A DNA stretch of 64,000 nucleotides, from assembly GCA_017623675.1 (NCBI GenBank), contig JAGAOO010000021.1:38368-102367 (forward strand). The letters run 5' to 3'. This document shows, piece by piece, positions 47,001-56,103 of the stretch (within the stretch, counting starts at the first letter, position 1; each line of letters begins with the position of its first letter). The stretch is from Lachnospiraceae bacterium (GTDB lineage: Bacteria > Bacillota > Clostridia > Lachnospirales > Lachnospiraceae). The notes beneath the pieces are model-generated. The model worked only from the letters and a program-made list of their open reading frames with translations. It ran no database searches and had not been told where the DNA came from. Made by a program: the position numbers and the translations under genes.

Positions 47001-49052
47001 GGTTGTTGGAGTCAGATATACTCTTTTGCTGTCATCCCACTCATACATATTCTGAATGCAGAAACTACCGTCCACATATTTCATATCTTCCGGTATAAGA
47101 TCCGAGAATTCCATACCTTCCACTGTTAATTGCGGTGCGTTGACGGTAACGGTCCAGCGAATCGTACCATCATTTAATGCCTGATGATTATTGTCCTTTG
47201 AAAACTCACCGGCTTTCGTCAACAAATCCGGTTCCTTCACCTGCACCCACTTATTAGCCGTACTCGTAATTGGCGTCGTTAGATTCAGGTTGCTGATAAG
47301 AGCTGCCTGATTATTATATTCATACCAGTTGTCCGCATTATACAAAGGATCATTCATCAAGGTATTCATATAATTGCTACTCAATTTCGTTTCAACTGTG
47401 ATTACCTTTGTCGTCGATATATCACCTAATTGAAATACTATATTGCCACCCGATAAGGAAGAAGGTGTCAAAGGCGTGCCATCCATAGATGCACTGACAA
47501 AGTCCATTTGAGCAGCATCAAAGCTATCGGTTACCTGAACCCCTGTTAAGGAACGACCTTCGTTATTTACTGTAATCGTCCAAGCAAAGGTATGTGTTAC
47601 CGGATTCCAATTGGCACAACTCTTTGATATTAGATTAAGACCCGGAACCGTTGCTTCTTTGGTCACATTATATGCATGAGACCCATTCGTTCCTGTAAGA
47701 TTTGCAGTATTTTTAAAGGTACTCTGTGAATAATCCGTCACCTTTGTCTTGTATGTAATCGTTACAGTATCTGTAAACGATGTACCGGATTCAAACGAGA
47801 CAGTAAATCCTGTCCCTGTCTGATTTGGAGTAACACCATTCGTTGCCTGCATGCTTCCGTCAACATATTCCAATCCTGTCCCATATGTATCCGTAAATGT
47901 AGTTCCTTGAATATCCATATTCTCAGCATTAATCACAACGGTCCAAAGAATATTACCGTCCGCATCCACGGAACCACCGCTCTTGCTGACAATATCCGGT
48001 TTAATCGTTACTGTAGCATCATCTGAAACACCGGATGTTCCATCATCAGGATTAAAAATAACCGTATTATTTACCATTGCCTGTGAATTCGCATTAACGC
48101 TAGGTGGTAATACCGAATCATCATAGTATGTACAAAACTTTACCGTGGTCCGATAATCCGGATGGCAATTGGTCACTTGAATATTCACCTGATTTCCCGT
48201 CGAATGATCTACAATTCCCGGTGTTCCCCATCCGTAGGAATTATTGTTAACCTTTGGGTAACCGGATACATTGGCATAGGTCAAACCGGCAGGCAAATTA
48301 TCAATAATCGTTCCATCCAAAGTTTCTCTTCCGTTCAATCCGAGAGAAACCGTCCATTCAATATAATTTCTGCCATCCACATTGACAATCTGGGTTCCTT
48401 CTTTGGTTACATCCACCGCACCAATCACCGGTGTATCCTCTGTGTTTCCTTTTCCCAATGTATCCACGTGAATGGTAAAGTCGCCGTTTGCCGTTGGAAA
48501 GCTTAAATCTGCCGACTTTCCTTCTTCTTGCATGTCTTCGCTCAAGCCACCATCAAACTGAACATAGAAAGGCACATTCGTTTGATTTTTCACCTTCTCG
48601 TTGAACACAAAGGTCAAAGTTCCATCCTTGGTGATATGAACAGTACCAATCGATTCGCCTGATACATTATCTGCCAGTTGATGATCCGCTTCCACATCTA
48701 CACGGATGCTGCTTGGCAATTGATAGATATACTCTTTTCCAACTTCCAACACATTTCCATTACCAATAGAAAAGTCCAGACGCATATTAATATCCGCATC
48801 ATATGGGAATTCATAGCTTTGATTCTGATCCATTTCTACAACATGTGAACCCTCACTATCCTTGTATACTGCTTTTAATATCAAATCACTCAATGTAATT
48901 GACGTGTCATTAAAAATGGTTGTCTGTGCATTTGCCTTTGTGATCTTTATATCCATAGGAATTAAGGTCGCTGTAACCGCCAATATCATAAGCAATGCCA
49001 GTGTCCTTCTCCACAACTTACTTCCCCTAATATTTCGTAAAAACCGTTTCAT
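41037..49052 (-). CDS. Giant cell-wall adhesin with 16 Cna-B-like repeats
   Basis: A 2671-residue surface protein. Residues 1-42 are a signal peptide cut after about ANA. Residues about 50-230 are an N-terminal adhesive-type region. About 230-890 hold five DUF11-like units, each starting with a W-x-V-x-V/I-N type strand. About 904-1760 hold eight SpaA/Cna-B units (I-x-K-K-D near the start, E-x-x-A-P-x-G-Y near the end), and 1760-2606 eight more, longer and more diverged. The end is GPKTGD, a membrane helix and SKKS. Cna-B units form Lys-Asn isopeptide bonds. No sortase is encoded in the window. The start follows GGGGAGG. Confidence 0.92.
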   Translation of the reverse strand: MKRFLRNIRGSKLWRRTLALLMILAVTATLIPMDIKITKANAQTTIFNDTSITLSDLILKAVYKDSEGSHVVEMDQNQSYEFPYDADINMRLDFSIGNGNVLEVGKEYIYQLPSSIRVDVEADHQLADNVSGESIGTVHITKDGTLTFVFNEKVKNQTNVPFYVQFDGGLSEDMQEEGKSADLSFPTANGDFTIHVDTLGKGNTEDTPVIGAVDVTKEGTQIVNVDGRNYIEWTVSLGLNGRETLDGTIIDNLPAGLTYANVSGYPKVNNNSYGWGTPGIVDHSTGNQVNIQVTNCHPDYRTTVKFCTYYDDSVLPPSVNANSQAMVNNTVIFNPDDGTSGVSDDATVTIKPDIVSKSGGSVDADGNILWTVVINAENMDIQGTTFTDTYGTGLEYVDGSMQATNGVTPNQTGTGFTVSFESGTSFTDTVTITYKTKVTDYSQSTFKNTANLTGTNGSHAYNVTKEATVPGLNLISKSCANWNPVTHTFAWTITVNNEGRSLTGVQVTDSFDAAQMDFVSASMDGTPLTPSSLSGGNIVFQLGDISTTKVITVETKLSSNYMNTLMNDPLYNADNWYEYNNQAALISNLNLTTPITSTANKWVQVKEPDLLTKAGEFSKDNNHQALNDGTIRWTVTVNAPQLTVEGMEFSDLIPEDMKYVDGSFCIQNMYEWDDSKRVYLTPTTGTDGGTGKQTISFTFYASDDQVADFLTKQFQIVYLTKVTDYEKGMQDLSYTNQASLSVDYEGGVTVSDDVTSTVTGVAGGTLDKEYSYRAGNNYVDWVVTVNEACNDMRSISNPKIMDQLPDYFDYVSGTLYKDDNGSLTEVSSRDYMVSALNNQLIVQLPNIGSDCYVFKFRTKFNCLAAELEGKNVANTVSFVGSGVDYSKTSATVENISFSSSSAGSSIKREIRIKKVDSVTNAALKNAEFELWLGDSCIGTATSDASGYAVFEMTGASLDLTQGYIFKLKETQTPDGYERSTVPPTKANGDSYAMEADGTIVIDDCTEASLKTEADGRTKYFEIVIPNVSANNMHTGDIQLRKQTTTGYNLAGAKFGLYSDVSCLSSNLIATRTSDANGLITFSNMNLGTYYLKEMTPPAGYKVNPTVVTVNIADNSGNGAVDVTYSYGGNVDPTSCTLEDDKAVGTLNITKKDADEASIVLANAEFGLYKDALCTDRLTSERTDGNGVATFTNLELGRTYYYREDVAPDGYVLDNTVHSITIGDGTENDDVTKSITVTNQKAIGRIVIHKTDDSVPAKPLANVEFSLFDSTGNTAVNEPGTATPYVVTTDNTGTAVFENLPFGEYVVKETNGLAGYRVAADVPVTIDSLGDTEITVVNDAIIFNVAITKKDSVSSETLSGAVFGLYTPNGIRVKQGTTDANGQLNFTDIAYGNYYIQEIAAPDGYKTSDVKYTITTAEIDTNGTGHTFSFDITNDKENGSIKVTKVEEGTETLLQDAEFLLYDANHLIVKKADGSDYRVTTNASGIAKFEQLPYGTYYIEETQAPEGYIRDTNQYKVIVDSDTTVTKYVTEHGTQPLRIENKKLNTLAPFISFKIKKTDSATNANLQDAVFELYADGVGTGITIASDSQGMVYFRRISVSSYPATTQFSVKEVAAPNGYKLTNGVEIALGTRENSPYSDPDATPLADEQIRWAGSPTEALIENEQIFGSIWVTKTGPLSTLLLPGAEITLYESDGTTPVSGTGITNPVTTNANGIAVFSNLPVGTYYVKETKAPTGYTVNATPVKVVIASETVQQITIKDNPIQVSISKQMVGGTTELSGANLELHKGSLTGTVVDSWTTTDQIHKVPASVLEVNTTYYLVETKAPNGYGYASSIAFTIQADGSITTSGECRGQTIVMRDQPIELFISKIAMGGTNELLGATFALYDANQVEVERWISGTSAHQVSALVAPKTGYAEYTLRELSAPNGYLVAEDVQLAVAANGTVYTVTGTGATKTYQSITNHTIVVEDKVKPANTVYIRKVDAQTGMDLAGATFGIFDSNGHLDPLVTWTSNGRPHAFTVNGAVAESDSTIRPNTTYILRELSAPDGYVVASDIKFKINSSGEIQITNGNADCLNTSKDTISMRDNSISLKVRKQTGFGTLLPGATLRLSEYDAATQRIGATVGTDFTTNYTAPVEINGSLLKADQTYILQEITAPDGYQLANPIIFTIHSDGSITRGDGVTVYNNTIVMEDEEAGLSIGKVATDGQTPVIGATLEVTSVDDPFFTTQTWVSTGQNQTWDYLDFTPGCTYTLTELQAPSGYAYAEPIEFTIDAMSHQVYVNGVAMPNRTINMTDGALQLSVGKIDSFSKDAVSGAKLAILDRNGTQLATWTSGTDVASVDMSKVVAGNGYVRDLGTNPDALKEYILRETQAPIGYNTAADIHFAIDRDGTVYLVKDVNGTKNYTPTNRNTITMEDMSKFSVSKQDIAGEEVPGATLTITTTEDDSFQTITFVSGTVPKYFEEGTFKSGITYTLTETNAPNGYAYAESITFKFDASGTLYVNGKKKADRQAVMVDDAIAITISKRDITNSKELAGAKLIIKNETGEVIYSFISENTPTLIPADIFTAPKPGDLQYYSLTELTAPEGYEVAETIFFAIDSEGKIYVKNSEGNYEKLTEDAIVMFDQPSATSDTTVAKGPKTGDAMQLQLVIFLGLVSLFCGCVLLERSISKKS

Positions 49053-49121
49053 AGTATGTACCTCCCCTTGCAAATTCTATGTAATAAAAGTTATATAATC
49101 ATTAAAATAATAATTATAATA

Positions 49122-49151
49122 ATTATACCATAACGTCTCTTTTTTTTTCAA
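49122..49151 (-). promoter_or_regulatory. Promoter of the adhesin gene
   Basis: On the minus strand TTGAAA (49146-49151) and TATAAT (49122-49127) are 18 bases apart. The -35 overlaps the last codons of the upstream membrane-protein gene. A leader of about 65 AT-rich bases follows. Confidence 0.6.
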
Positions 49152-49963
49152 TGTTTTCCATCATTTCCCCTACATTTTCCAGTATGTTTTCTATCATTCC
49201 CCCTGCGGTACTGCATACAGCCTAACTCTCCACCGCAATTCCGGCACTGAAGATTAGCATTACTGATGGGAAAGAACCGTTCCGGATACATGAGATGAGT
49301 AATCTCCCAGATGCCAACCACAATGCATGCACCCAGCAACAAGCTATATGAAAAGAAGCCGGGTATAAATACTATCGGCAAAATCAGCAGGACTGTATCC
49401 CAGTTATAAATCCGGCATTGGGTACAGCATCGATTTTTCATCAGAACATCCCGAAATGGGCACCAGATTAAGATACACACCAAGTCCCCAACATAAAACA
49501 ATGCCGAGCCAATCAATAGTTCTCTGCTTCCTAAGATATTCCATTTCTTTAGAATAGCAGTCACAACAGCCACCAGCAGCCATGCTGCCAGCACGATCCA
49601 TGCTCCTTTTTCGTACCTTCTCTTCTCTTTTTGAAAGCCATCCTTGAATTCCGGATTCTGACCTTGCTTATACCTTGCAAACTCTTCCGTTGGCAGAAAT
49701 TCTGACTGCATATATTTCATACATCCTCTGGGCTTTGTATTCTTTAACGGTAAAAGTTTTTCAATCATATACCATACCCATAGTACCCACAGGAGATGTA
49801 AAACAGAAAAATGCCGAAAGAAATTCATTCCTTCCAGCATTTCCAATTCATTCGGGCACAAATAAGCTACCAGCACCACTGCAATCAATACCAGTATACG
49901 GAACCCAAATGCAATCCAAGAACTTTTATATAATTTTCTCGTTTTTTCTGACATATATGCCAT
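49148..49963 (-). CDS. Multi-span membrane protein, unknown function
   Basis: A 271-residue protein I cannot assign. About six membrane segments are visible, with conserved-looking cytoplasmic stretches PFRDVLMKNRCCTQCRIYNWD and LQCRNCGGELGC, two cysteine pairs that may bind metal. The C-terminus is hydrophilic and basic (NDRKHTGKCRGNDGKH). The start follows AAAGGAA. It lies between gpsA and the adhesin gene on the same strand; no functional link to either is evident. Confidence 0.72.
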   Translation of the reverse strand: MAYMSEKTRKLYKSSWIAFGFRILVLIAVVLVAYLCPNELEMLEGMNFFRHFSVLHLLWVLWVWYMIEKLLPLKNTKPRGCMKYMQSEFLPTEEFARYKQGQNPEFKDGFQKEKRRYEKGAWIVLAAWLLVAVVTAILKKWNILGSRELLIGSALFYVGDLVCILIWCPFRDVLMKNRCCTQCRIYNWDTVLLILPIVFIPGFFSYSLLLGACIVVGIWEITHLMYPERFFPISNANLQCRNCGGELGCMQYRRGNDRKHTGKCRGNDGKH

Positions 49964-49993
49964 GTTCTTTTCCTTTAATACCAGATTGCTATC

Positions 49994-50989
49994 TTACCAT
50001 TCACTCTCTGATGTACGATTTCGAAGTAATAACGACGGTACTGCTTCCTTTACGGGAACACCATCAAAAAGCACCCTATTTACCTGTTCCGTAATCGGCA
50101 CTTCCACATCATATTTCTTTGCCAATGCAAGAGCCGCTTTGGCAGAATAAACACCTTCCACTACCATTTTTACTTCATCCATGGCTTCCTGATAGGTCTT
50201 TCCCTGTCCAATCAGATATCCTGCATTGTGATTTCGGCTGTGAGTACTGGTACAGGTCACAATCAAATCTCCGATTCCTGACAATCCGGCAAATGTTTCC
50301 GGACGACCTCCCATAGCCATACCCAGACGGGTAATTTCTGCAATTCCCCGAGTAATTAAAGCTGCCTTTGTATTATCACCAAAGCCTAAACCATCCACAA
50401 TACCGGCTGCCAGTGCAATTACATTCTTTAATGCAGCTCCTAACTCAATTCCTATCATATCCGGACTGGTATATACACGGAATACCGGATTCATAAAGGC
50501 ATCCTGAATAGCTTCTGCCGTTGCTTTGTCATGAGCTCCGGCTACAACTGTAGTTGGTATCTTCCGTCCGACCTCTTCTGCATGACTTGGTCCCGATAAT
50601 ACACCAACTCTTGCGTTATGTATTTCATCCTCTATCACATCTGTCATGTTCATCAGAGTGCTTTCTTCAATTCCCTTCGACACATTCACGATAATCTGAT
50701 GATCCTCAATGAATGGTGCCATACTTTTTGACGTAGAACGGATAAAAATAGATGGAACCGCTAAAACCAGCATATCTCGACCTGTAATGCTACTTTCCAA
50801 ATCGTTGGTTACTGCAATACGGTCAGGTATTAAAACGCCTGGAAGCTTTTCTACCTGCTCCCGCTTTTCATCAATCATTTCCACTTCCCGTTTATCAATG
50901 GACCACAAGGTCACATCATGCCCATTCTCACACAGTAATACCGCAAGTGCTGTCCCCCAGCTTCCTGCACCCAATACACTAATTTTCAT
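49994..50989 (-). CDS. gpsA: Glycerol-3-phosphate dehydrogenase [NAD(P)+]
   Basis: A 331-residue GpsA that reduces dihydroxyacetone phosphate to sn-glycerol 3-phosphate for lipid synthesis. It begins MKISVLGAGSWGTALAVLL, the dinucleotide fold, with NVSKGIE, VLSGPSHAEEVG and the catalytic Lys in GAALKNVIALAAGI. The start at 50989 overlaps the end of plsY by 11 bases. Pairing with plsY, which uses its product, makes functional sense. Confidence 0.97.
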   Translation of the reverse strand: MKISVLGAGSWGTALAVLLCENGHDVTLWSIDKREVEMIDEKREQVEKLPGVLIPDRIAVTNDLESSITGRDMLVLAVPSIFIRSTSKSMAPFIEDHQIIVNVSKGIEESTLMNMTDVIEDEIHNARVGVLSGPSHAEEVGRKIPTTVVAGAHDKATAEAIQDAFMNPVFRVYTSPDMIGIELGAALKNVIALAAGIVDGLGFGDNTKAALITRGIAEITRLGMAMGGRPETFAGLSGIGDLIVTCTSTHSRNHNAGYLIGQGKTYQEAMDEVKMVVEGVYSAKAALALAKKYDVEVPITEQVNRVLFDGVPVKEAVPSLLLRNRTSESEW

Positions 50990-51671
50990 GTATATCCACC
51001 ACTTTCTCTTCCTTTTTCTGTCCCAGTTTACTTTCCTCTCCATGAATCAGTCGGACAATATTTGCCTTATGCTTATAAATTGCCAAAGCTGCCAGACATC
51101 CAAGAACAATAATGCTTTCCACTACATATGCCTGTCCCAGATGATAAATCGTTTCTGGATCATTCAACACAAAAATCATGTACATGGTCCACATTTGAAT
51201 CATCAAAATAATTGAGCCAAGAGACACATATCTTGAAATTGCAACAACTATCACAAATACAACCAAACCGGCAATAATAATTCGTAAATCCAACAAACTA
51301 ATGACAGCTCCGGCGATAGCAGAAATTCCTTTTCCACCTTTGAAGCCCATATAAAATGGGAACACATGTCCCAATACAACTCCTAAAGCTGTATATATCA
51401 CCAATAATAAAGTCATATCCGGTGCAACATGGTTAAAAATCAGCCTCACAATCAGACAAGCAATCACACATTTCATACAATCACCAACAAATACCATTGC
51501 CCCGGCCTTCTTTCCCAGAACTCTTAGTGCATTGGTTGCACCGGAATTGCCACTTCCGTATTCTCTTATATCAATGTGATGAATCTTTCCAATAATATAG
51601 GCTGTCTGGAATAATCCAAAGGCATAACCCAATACCAGACAAAGTATCCGGTAAATAATCTCCATTCCCAT
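50979..51671 (-). CDS. plsY: Acyl-phosphate:glycerol-3-phosphate acyltransferase PlsY
   Basis: A 230-residue integral membrane enzyme that acylates glycerol 3-phosphate from acyl phosphate, the first step of phospholipid synthesis in Bacillota. Conserved loops are REYGSGNSGATNALRVLG, HVFPFYMGFKGGKGIS and the last motif near SRYVSLGSI. The C-terminus is 20-30 residues longer than usual and hydrophilic (EESKLGQKKEEKVVDIHEN). It lies one base after der and overlaps gpsA. Confidence 0.95.
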   Translation of the reverse strand: MGMEIIYRILCLVLGYAFGLFQTAYIIGKIHHIDIREYGSGNSGATNALRVLGKKAGAMVFVGDCMKCVIACLIVRLIFNHVAPDMTLLLVIYTALGVVLGHVFPFYMGFKGGKGISAIAGAVISLLDLRIIIAGLVVFVIVVAISRYVSLGSIILMIQMWTMYMIFVLNDPETIYHLGQAYVVESIIVLGCLAALAIYKHKANIVRLIHGEESKLGQKKEEKVVDIHEN

Positions 51672-51672
51672 A

Positions 51673-52995
51673 TTATGATTCCTTTCTTTCTCTTATGATA
51701 AATTTCAGTGGAGTCCCCCGGAATCCAAAGGTATCACGAATCCGGTTCTCCAAATATCTGGTGTAGGAAAAATGCATTAATTCCTTATCATTTACAAAAA
51801 TAACAAAAGTAGGCGGTTTTACGGATACCTGGGTCACATAATAAATCTTTAATCGTTTTCCCTTATCACTTGGTGGCTGCTGCATGGCAACTGCTTCACT
51901 GACTATTTCATTCAATACACCGGTTGCAATCCGCAGAGAGTGATTTTCAATAACTGCATCAATGGTTTCAAATAACTTTGGCAGTCTCTGTCCGGTCTTT
52001 GCTGAGATAAAAATCAATTCTGCATATGGTGCAAATGATAACACATCCCGTATATCCTCTGTAAAGCGATATATCGTCTTATCATTCTTTTCCACAGCAT
52101 CCCATTTATTTACTGCAATAATCATTCCTTTTCCACGTTCATGGGCAATTCCTGCGATTTTAGCATCCTGTTCCGTAACACCTTCCGTTGCATCAATTAC
52201 CAAAACTGCCACATTACACCGTTCTACAGCAGATACCGTCCGAATAATACTATACCGTTCTAAGTCTTCTTTTACCTTGCTTTTCCGACGCAAACCTGCA
52301 GTGTCAATAAACACATATTCATTGCCATTCCGTACCACCTCAGTATCGATGGCATCTCTGGTGGTGCCTGCAATATCGGATACAATCACCCGTTCTTCAC
52401 CCAACAGTTTATTAATAATCGAGGACTTTCCGGCATTTGGTTTTCCGATGATTGCGATTCTTGGACGCTCATCTTCTACATCATCCTTACTGCTTTCATC
52501 GAAATGTTTTACAACCTCATCCAGCATATCTCCCAATCCCAAGCGGGAACTGGATGAAATCGGTTGCGGATCACCAAGTCCCAGATTATAGAATTCATAT
52601 ACATCCGGCATAAACTTTTCAAAGCTGTCCACTTTGTTGACTACTAAAACGATTGGCTTGTGAGAACGCCGGAGCATATCTGCCACCTTAAAATCTGCGT
52701 CTACCAATCCCTGTCGTACATCCACCAAAAACATAATAACATCAGCGGTTTCAATTGCAATCTCTGCCTGTTCCCGCATGAACTTCAACAATACATCGTT
52801 GGTTTCCGGTTCTATACCACCAGTATCAATCAAAGTAAAATAATGATCCAGCCAGTTCACATCTGCATAGATACGGTCACGGGTTACTCCCGGCGTATCC
52901 TTTACAATGGAAATCTGTTCACCTGCCAATACATTAAATAACGTGGATTTTCCAACATTCGGGCGTCCCACGATAGCCACGATTGGTTTACTCAT
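51673..52995 (-). CDS. der: Ribosome biogenesis GTPase Der (EngA)
   Basis: A 440-residue protein with two tandem GTPase domains and a C-terminal KH-like domain, needed for 50S subunit assembly. G1 motifs are GRPNVGKST (residues 10-18) and GKPNAGKSS near 183; DTGG/DTAG, NKVD and NKWD complete both sets. Its start overlaps the stop of the DUF512 gene by four bases. Confidence 0.98.
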   Translation of the reverse strand: MSKPIVAIVGRPNVGKSTLFNVLAGEQISIVKDTPGVTRDRIYADVNWLDHYFTLIDTGGIEPETNDVLLKFMREQAEIAIETADVIMFLVDVRQGLVDADFKVADMLRRSHKPIVLVVNKVDSFEKFMPDVYEFYNLGLGDPQPISSSSRLGLGDMLDEVVKHFDESSKDDVEDERPRIAIIGKPNAGKSSIINKLLGEERVIVSDIAGTTRDAIDTEVVRNGNEYVFIDTAGLRRKSKVKEDLERYSIIRTVSAVERCNVAVLVIDATEGVTEQDAKIAGIAHERGKGMIIAVNKWDAVEKNDKTIYRFTEDIRDVLSFAPYAELIFISAKTGQRLPKLFETIDAVIENHSLRIATGVLNEIVSEAVAMQQPPSDKGKRLKIYYVTQVSVKPPTFVIFVNDKELMHFSYTRYLENRIRDTFGFRGTPLKFIIRERKES

Positions 52996-54422
52996 TGTTT
53001 TCTCTCCTTATATCTGTAACGAACCACTTGTGTTGGTTCCTCTTCATAAGCTTCTGACTCTTCTATGATTGCCTGAATAAAGCCCATACCATTTGATTTT
53101 ACAATATGAATTGGAACTTGTAAAGTCTTACGGACATCTTCTAAGGTAATATCATCTAAGAAGACCGGCTCGTCTGCTTTTAATACCACAGAAGGCAATA
53201 CCACCCTGTCTCCTAAATCCAAGCCCTTTAACTGTTCTATGATATCCGTTGCAGTTAAAAGTCCTGCTACGGTTATTTGCTCTCCAAAATAATGATTTAT
53301 AATGGACACAACCTGAAATTCTATATTCGGGAAATAAGCTTTTAGTTCCTGTACTGCCCAACAAATCGTTGGATAGATTAGCTTTGCAGTTACCAAGGTC
53401 ACCCTACCCTTTCGCGTATCTACGCTTAGATTCTTGAGTGCCTCTGATAATTCGTCCCGAAACATGCGAACCATTCCCACGCCATTTTCATATTGAATGT
53501 AATCGTCATACCGTTCTGCTTCCGGCAGCTCCTGTTCTGCCAAAATATACCATTCATCACTAGCGTGAATAAAATGCATTCCGAATTTTTTATATGCAAT
53601 TTTCTGATAGTGGTGAATCATTTCCAACACATCTATTGCATCTTCTCTGTTGAATGGTTCTAAGGGATACAGACCCTCTCGAAACTTCGTCAAGCCTACC
53701 GGCACTACAGATACACTCTGCATATATGGGGCATACTGCAACAAATCTTCAATGGAGTGCCGTAGTTCTTCCCCATCATTCACGCCCTTACAAAGTACTA
53801 TCTGTCCATTCATCGGTATCTCTGCTTCGTAAAAACGGTCTATTTTCTTTAATGCCTCTCCGGCAAACCGATTGGTAAGCATCTTACAACGCAGTTCCGG
53901 ATTGGTAGTATGCACAGAAATATTGATTGGTGCCAGATGATAACGGATAATCCGGTCAACATCCTTGTCAGACATATTGGTCAATGTAACATAATTGCCC
54001 TGTAAGAATGAAAGACGGGAATCATCATCCTTAAAATATAGTGTTTCCCGCATTCCTTCCGGCATCTGATCAATAAAACAAAACATACATTTATTCCGAC
54101 AGGAATGGTATTCATCCATCAGGCTGTTTTCAAATACCAGACCAATATCTTCGTCAAAATCCTTATCGATTTCCAGTTCCCATTCTTCCCCATTTGCTTT
54201 CCGAATCAACAGTACCACATATTCATCTTCAATTAAGAACTGGTAATCAAAAATGTCTTGAATTTCCTCTCCATTAACAGCCAGCAGAATATCACCTGCC
54301 TCGATTTCCATTTCTTCTCCAATGCTTTTCGGCAAAACCTCTTTAATAAGATGCCAATGCCTGTACGAAAAATGATTATTATTCGATTGTATATCATTTG
54401 GTTCATATGGATTATGATTCAT
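52992..54422 (-). CDS. DUF512 radical SAM protein with PDZ-like N-terminus
   Basis: A 476-residue protein of the DUF512 family. Residues about 25-90 look like a PDZ domain ([19 protein letters not shown]). The cluster motif is C-x3-C-x2-C in [14 protein letters not shown], followed by a radical-SAM-like half and the DUF512 domain from about 260. It is almost always next to der in Clostridia, as here, with ATGA coupling. The function is not known; a link to ribosome assembly through der is only suggested by position. The start follows AGGAG. Confidence 0.92.
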   Translation of the reverse strand: MNHNPYEPNDIQSNNNHFSYRHWHLIKEVLPKSIGEEMEIEAGDILLAVNGEEIQDIFDYQFLIEDEYVVLLIRKANGEEWELEIDKDFDEDIGLVFENSLMDEYHSCRNKCMFCFIDQMPEGMRETLYFKDDDSRLSFLQGNYVTLTNMSDKDVDRIIRYHLAPINISVHTTNPELRCKMLTNRFAGEALKKIDRFYEAEIPMNGQIVLCKGVNDGEELRHSIEDLLQYAPYMQSVSVVPVGLTKFREGLYPLEPFNREDAIDVLEMIHHYQKIAYKKFGMHFIHASDEWYILAEQELPEAERYDDYIQYENGVGMVRMFRDELSEALKNLSVDTRKGRVTLVTAKLIYPTICWAVQELKAYFPNIEFQVVSIINHYFGEQITVAGLLTATDIIEQLKGLDLGDRVVLPSVVLKADEPVFLDDITLEDVRKTLQVPIHIVKSNGMGFIQAIIEESEAYEEEPTQVVRYRYKERKQ

Positions 54423-54450
54423 GATAACTCCTTTGATTTCTTCTTTTCTG

Positions 54451-55326
54451 TCAAATATAATCTTCCGACTTCTCAGAATCTTCCTTCAACATAATAACTG
54501 CTCCCAGATTTCCTCTCATTCCATGGCTGGCCCGGTGGGAAAACAAAAATTCCGGGTTACAGCAGGTACAAATATCTGTTGTATCCAGATGTTCCTTCGT
54601 AATTCCTGCTTCCCATAGTATAAACTGATTTGCCTTCCATAAATCAAGATGGTATTTATCTGCTCCTGTTTTCTGCATTATTGTCTCATATTGCTCCGAT
54701 GTAAATTTCTTCTTGAATTCTTCTGCCACATCTCCACTGATTTCATAACATTTCTGACAAATAGACGGTCCTATGGTGCACCATATATCCGATGGTTTCG
54801 AGCCATATTCCTGTGTCATGTACTCTATCATCACCTTGCCTATTCGTGCTACGGTTCCCCGCCATCCGGAATGTGCCAATGCTACCACCTGTTTCACCGA
54901 ATCATAAAAAAACAATGGAACACAGTCTGCATAAAAGGTCATTAACGGAATTCCCGGAACATTCGTAACCAGACCATCAATTCCAATGATATCTGATTCC
55001 CGCATGATTCCCTTTCCACAATCCGCCTCTGTTACTTTATGAATCTTTGTTGTATGCACCTGGTCGGAAAATACCAATTTTTTCTCTTCATATCCGACTG
55101 CCCCGGCAAACCGGCGGTGATTTTCCATAACAGCTTCCGGTTCATCTCCACGATGGAAACTTAAATTCATGGAAGATAAGTGCCCTTTACTGACCCCACC
55201 CAAACGGGTACTGAAGCCATGAACCACACCTGCCTGCTCCAAATTCCGAAACGTCAGGTAATAGACTCCCTCATTTTCCTGTAAATGGGTAGAATGATTT
55301 TGATTTGCATATTTTATACTGAACAT
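54451..55326 (-). CDS. pgeF: Peptidoglycan editing factor PgeF
   Basis: A 291-residue protein of the YfiH/PgeF family (multicopper polyphenol oxidase fold). E. coli PgeF removes wrongly placed L-Ser from UDP-MurNAc. Family blocks are VHGFSTRLGGVS, SDQVHTTKIHKV, TFYADCVPLFFYD with the Cys, and ALAHSGWRGTVARIGK with the metal His; CCNPEFLFSHRASHGMRG closes the site. The start at 55326 follows AAGGAG. Confidence 0.93.
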   Translation of the reverse strand: MFSIKYANQNHSTHLQENEGVYYLTFRNLEQAGVVHGFSTRLGGVSKGHLSSMNLSFHRGDEPEAVMENHRRFAGAVGYEEKKLVFSDQVHTTKIHKVTEADCGKGIMRESDIIGIDGLVTNVPGIPLMTFYADCVPLFFYDSVKQVVALAHSGWRGTVARIGKVMIEYMTQEYGSKPSDIWCTIGPSICQKCYEISGDVAEEFKKKFTSEQYETIMQKTGADKYHLDLWKANQFILWEAGITKEHLDTTDICTCCNPEFLFSHRASHGMRGNLGAVIMLKEDSEKSEDYI

Positions 55327-55336
55327 TATTGTCTCC

Positions 55337-55678
55337 TTAAAATGCATTACGAATGTATTGAATTTCTTCCCCTAATATTGCCACTACATCAAATCGAATC
55401 GGTGTATCTTCCGACAAGTGATTCTCATACAAATAATAACGGGCAGTCTGATAGATTCTCTTCTGCTTAGTCAAAGTAACTGCTTCTGCCGGATATCCTG
55501 CCCGTAAATCCTTACGATACTTTACTTCTACGAATAGTAAATATTGGTTTTCTTTTCCAATGATATCAATTTCTCCCTGCCTGCACCGGTAATTACGGGC
55601 AAGAATTTGTATCCCCTGCTTTTGCAGATAAGTAACTGCCAATGCTTCATATTCACTTCCAACCACCCGTTTATTCAT
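55337..55678 (-). CDS. YraN/UPF0102 family endonuclease-like protein
   Basis: A 113-residue protein of the UPF0102 family, which has a PD-(D/E)XK-like fold. The pattern GSEYEALAVTYLQKQG, then RCRQGEIDIIGKE and LLFVEVKYRKD, shows the conserved Glu, Asp and Lys. The start at 55678 follows GAGGAA. It is next to rnhB and ylqG/H genes in many Bacillota. Its physiological substrate is not known. Confidence 0.92.
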   Translation of the reverse strand: MNKRVVGSEYEALAVTYLQKQGIQILARNYRCRQGEIDIIGKENQYLLFVEVKYRKDLRAGYPAEAVTLTKQKRIYQTARYYLYENHLSEDTPIRFDVVAILGEEIQYIRNAF

Positions 55679-55696
55679 ACAATTCCTCTTCATTTA

Positions 55697-56062
55697 TCAG
55701 GTTTTATCCAATTTACTGCGAAGCTTATCCATACGATCTACATAAACCAGTATTTCTGCAACTACACCATATAGCTCAGGTGGAATATAATCGCCAATAT
55801 CCAAATGAGACAAGGTATCTGCCAGTCCTTTATCTACATAGGTTGGTACATCATGCTCTTTGGCACGTTGAATAATTCGTTCTGCCAATTCTCCTTTACC
55901 GGCAGCAACCACCTGTGGTGCCTGATCCTTGGGGTCATATGCCAATGCTACTGCCTTTTTGGTTTCCTGTTTCGTAGCTTCTTCCGGATTCGATTGTCCT
56001 TTCGGTGAACGATCACCATAATATTCATATGGCTGTTCATATTCATGTAATTTATTTGCCAT
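55697..56062 (-). CDS. FlhB C-terminal-domain homologue (YlqH-like)
   Basis: A 121-residue protein equal to the cytoplasmic tail of FlhB/YscU, with VALAYDPKDQAPQVVAAGKGELAERI and the later VPTYVDKGLADTLSHLDIGDYIPPELY. The membrane domain is missing and the NPTH self-cleavage motif is not seen; the equivalent place reads YDPKDQ. Such proteins, YlqH in Bacillus, stand beside YlqG and rnhB, as here. The role is unclear. Confidence 0.88.
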   Translation of the reverse strand: MANKLHEYEQPYEYYGDRSPKGQSNPEEATKQETKKAVALAYDPKDQAPQVVAAGKGELAERIIQRAKEHDVPTYVDKGLADTLSHLDIGDYIPPELYGVVAEILVYVDRMDKLRSKLDKT

Positions 56063-56103
56063 ACCGGTTTCTCCTTTTACAGACTCTGCATTCCTTGTTA
56101 CTA

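Noticed and set aside
41037-49052. Recent tandem duplication inside the adhesin gene
   Set aside because: The Cna-B-like units share a pattern but their residues and DNA differ widely; no long identical stretches were seen.
51962-52591. 209-codon open frame on the plus strand
   Set aside because: It is antisense to der, with a Ser-rich translation typical of the reverse of a conserved gene and no ribosome site.
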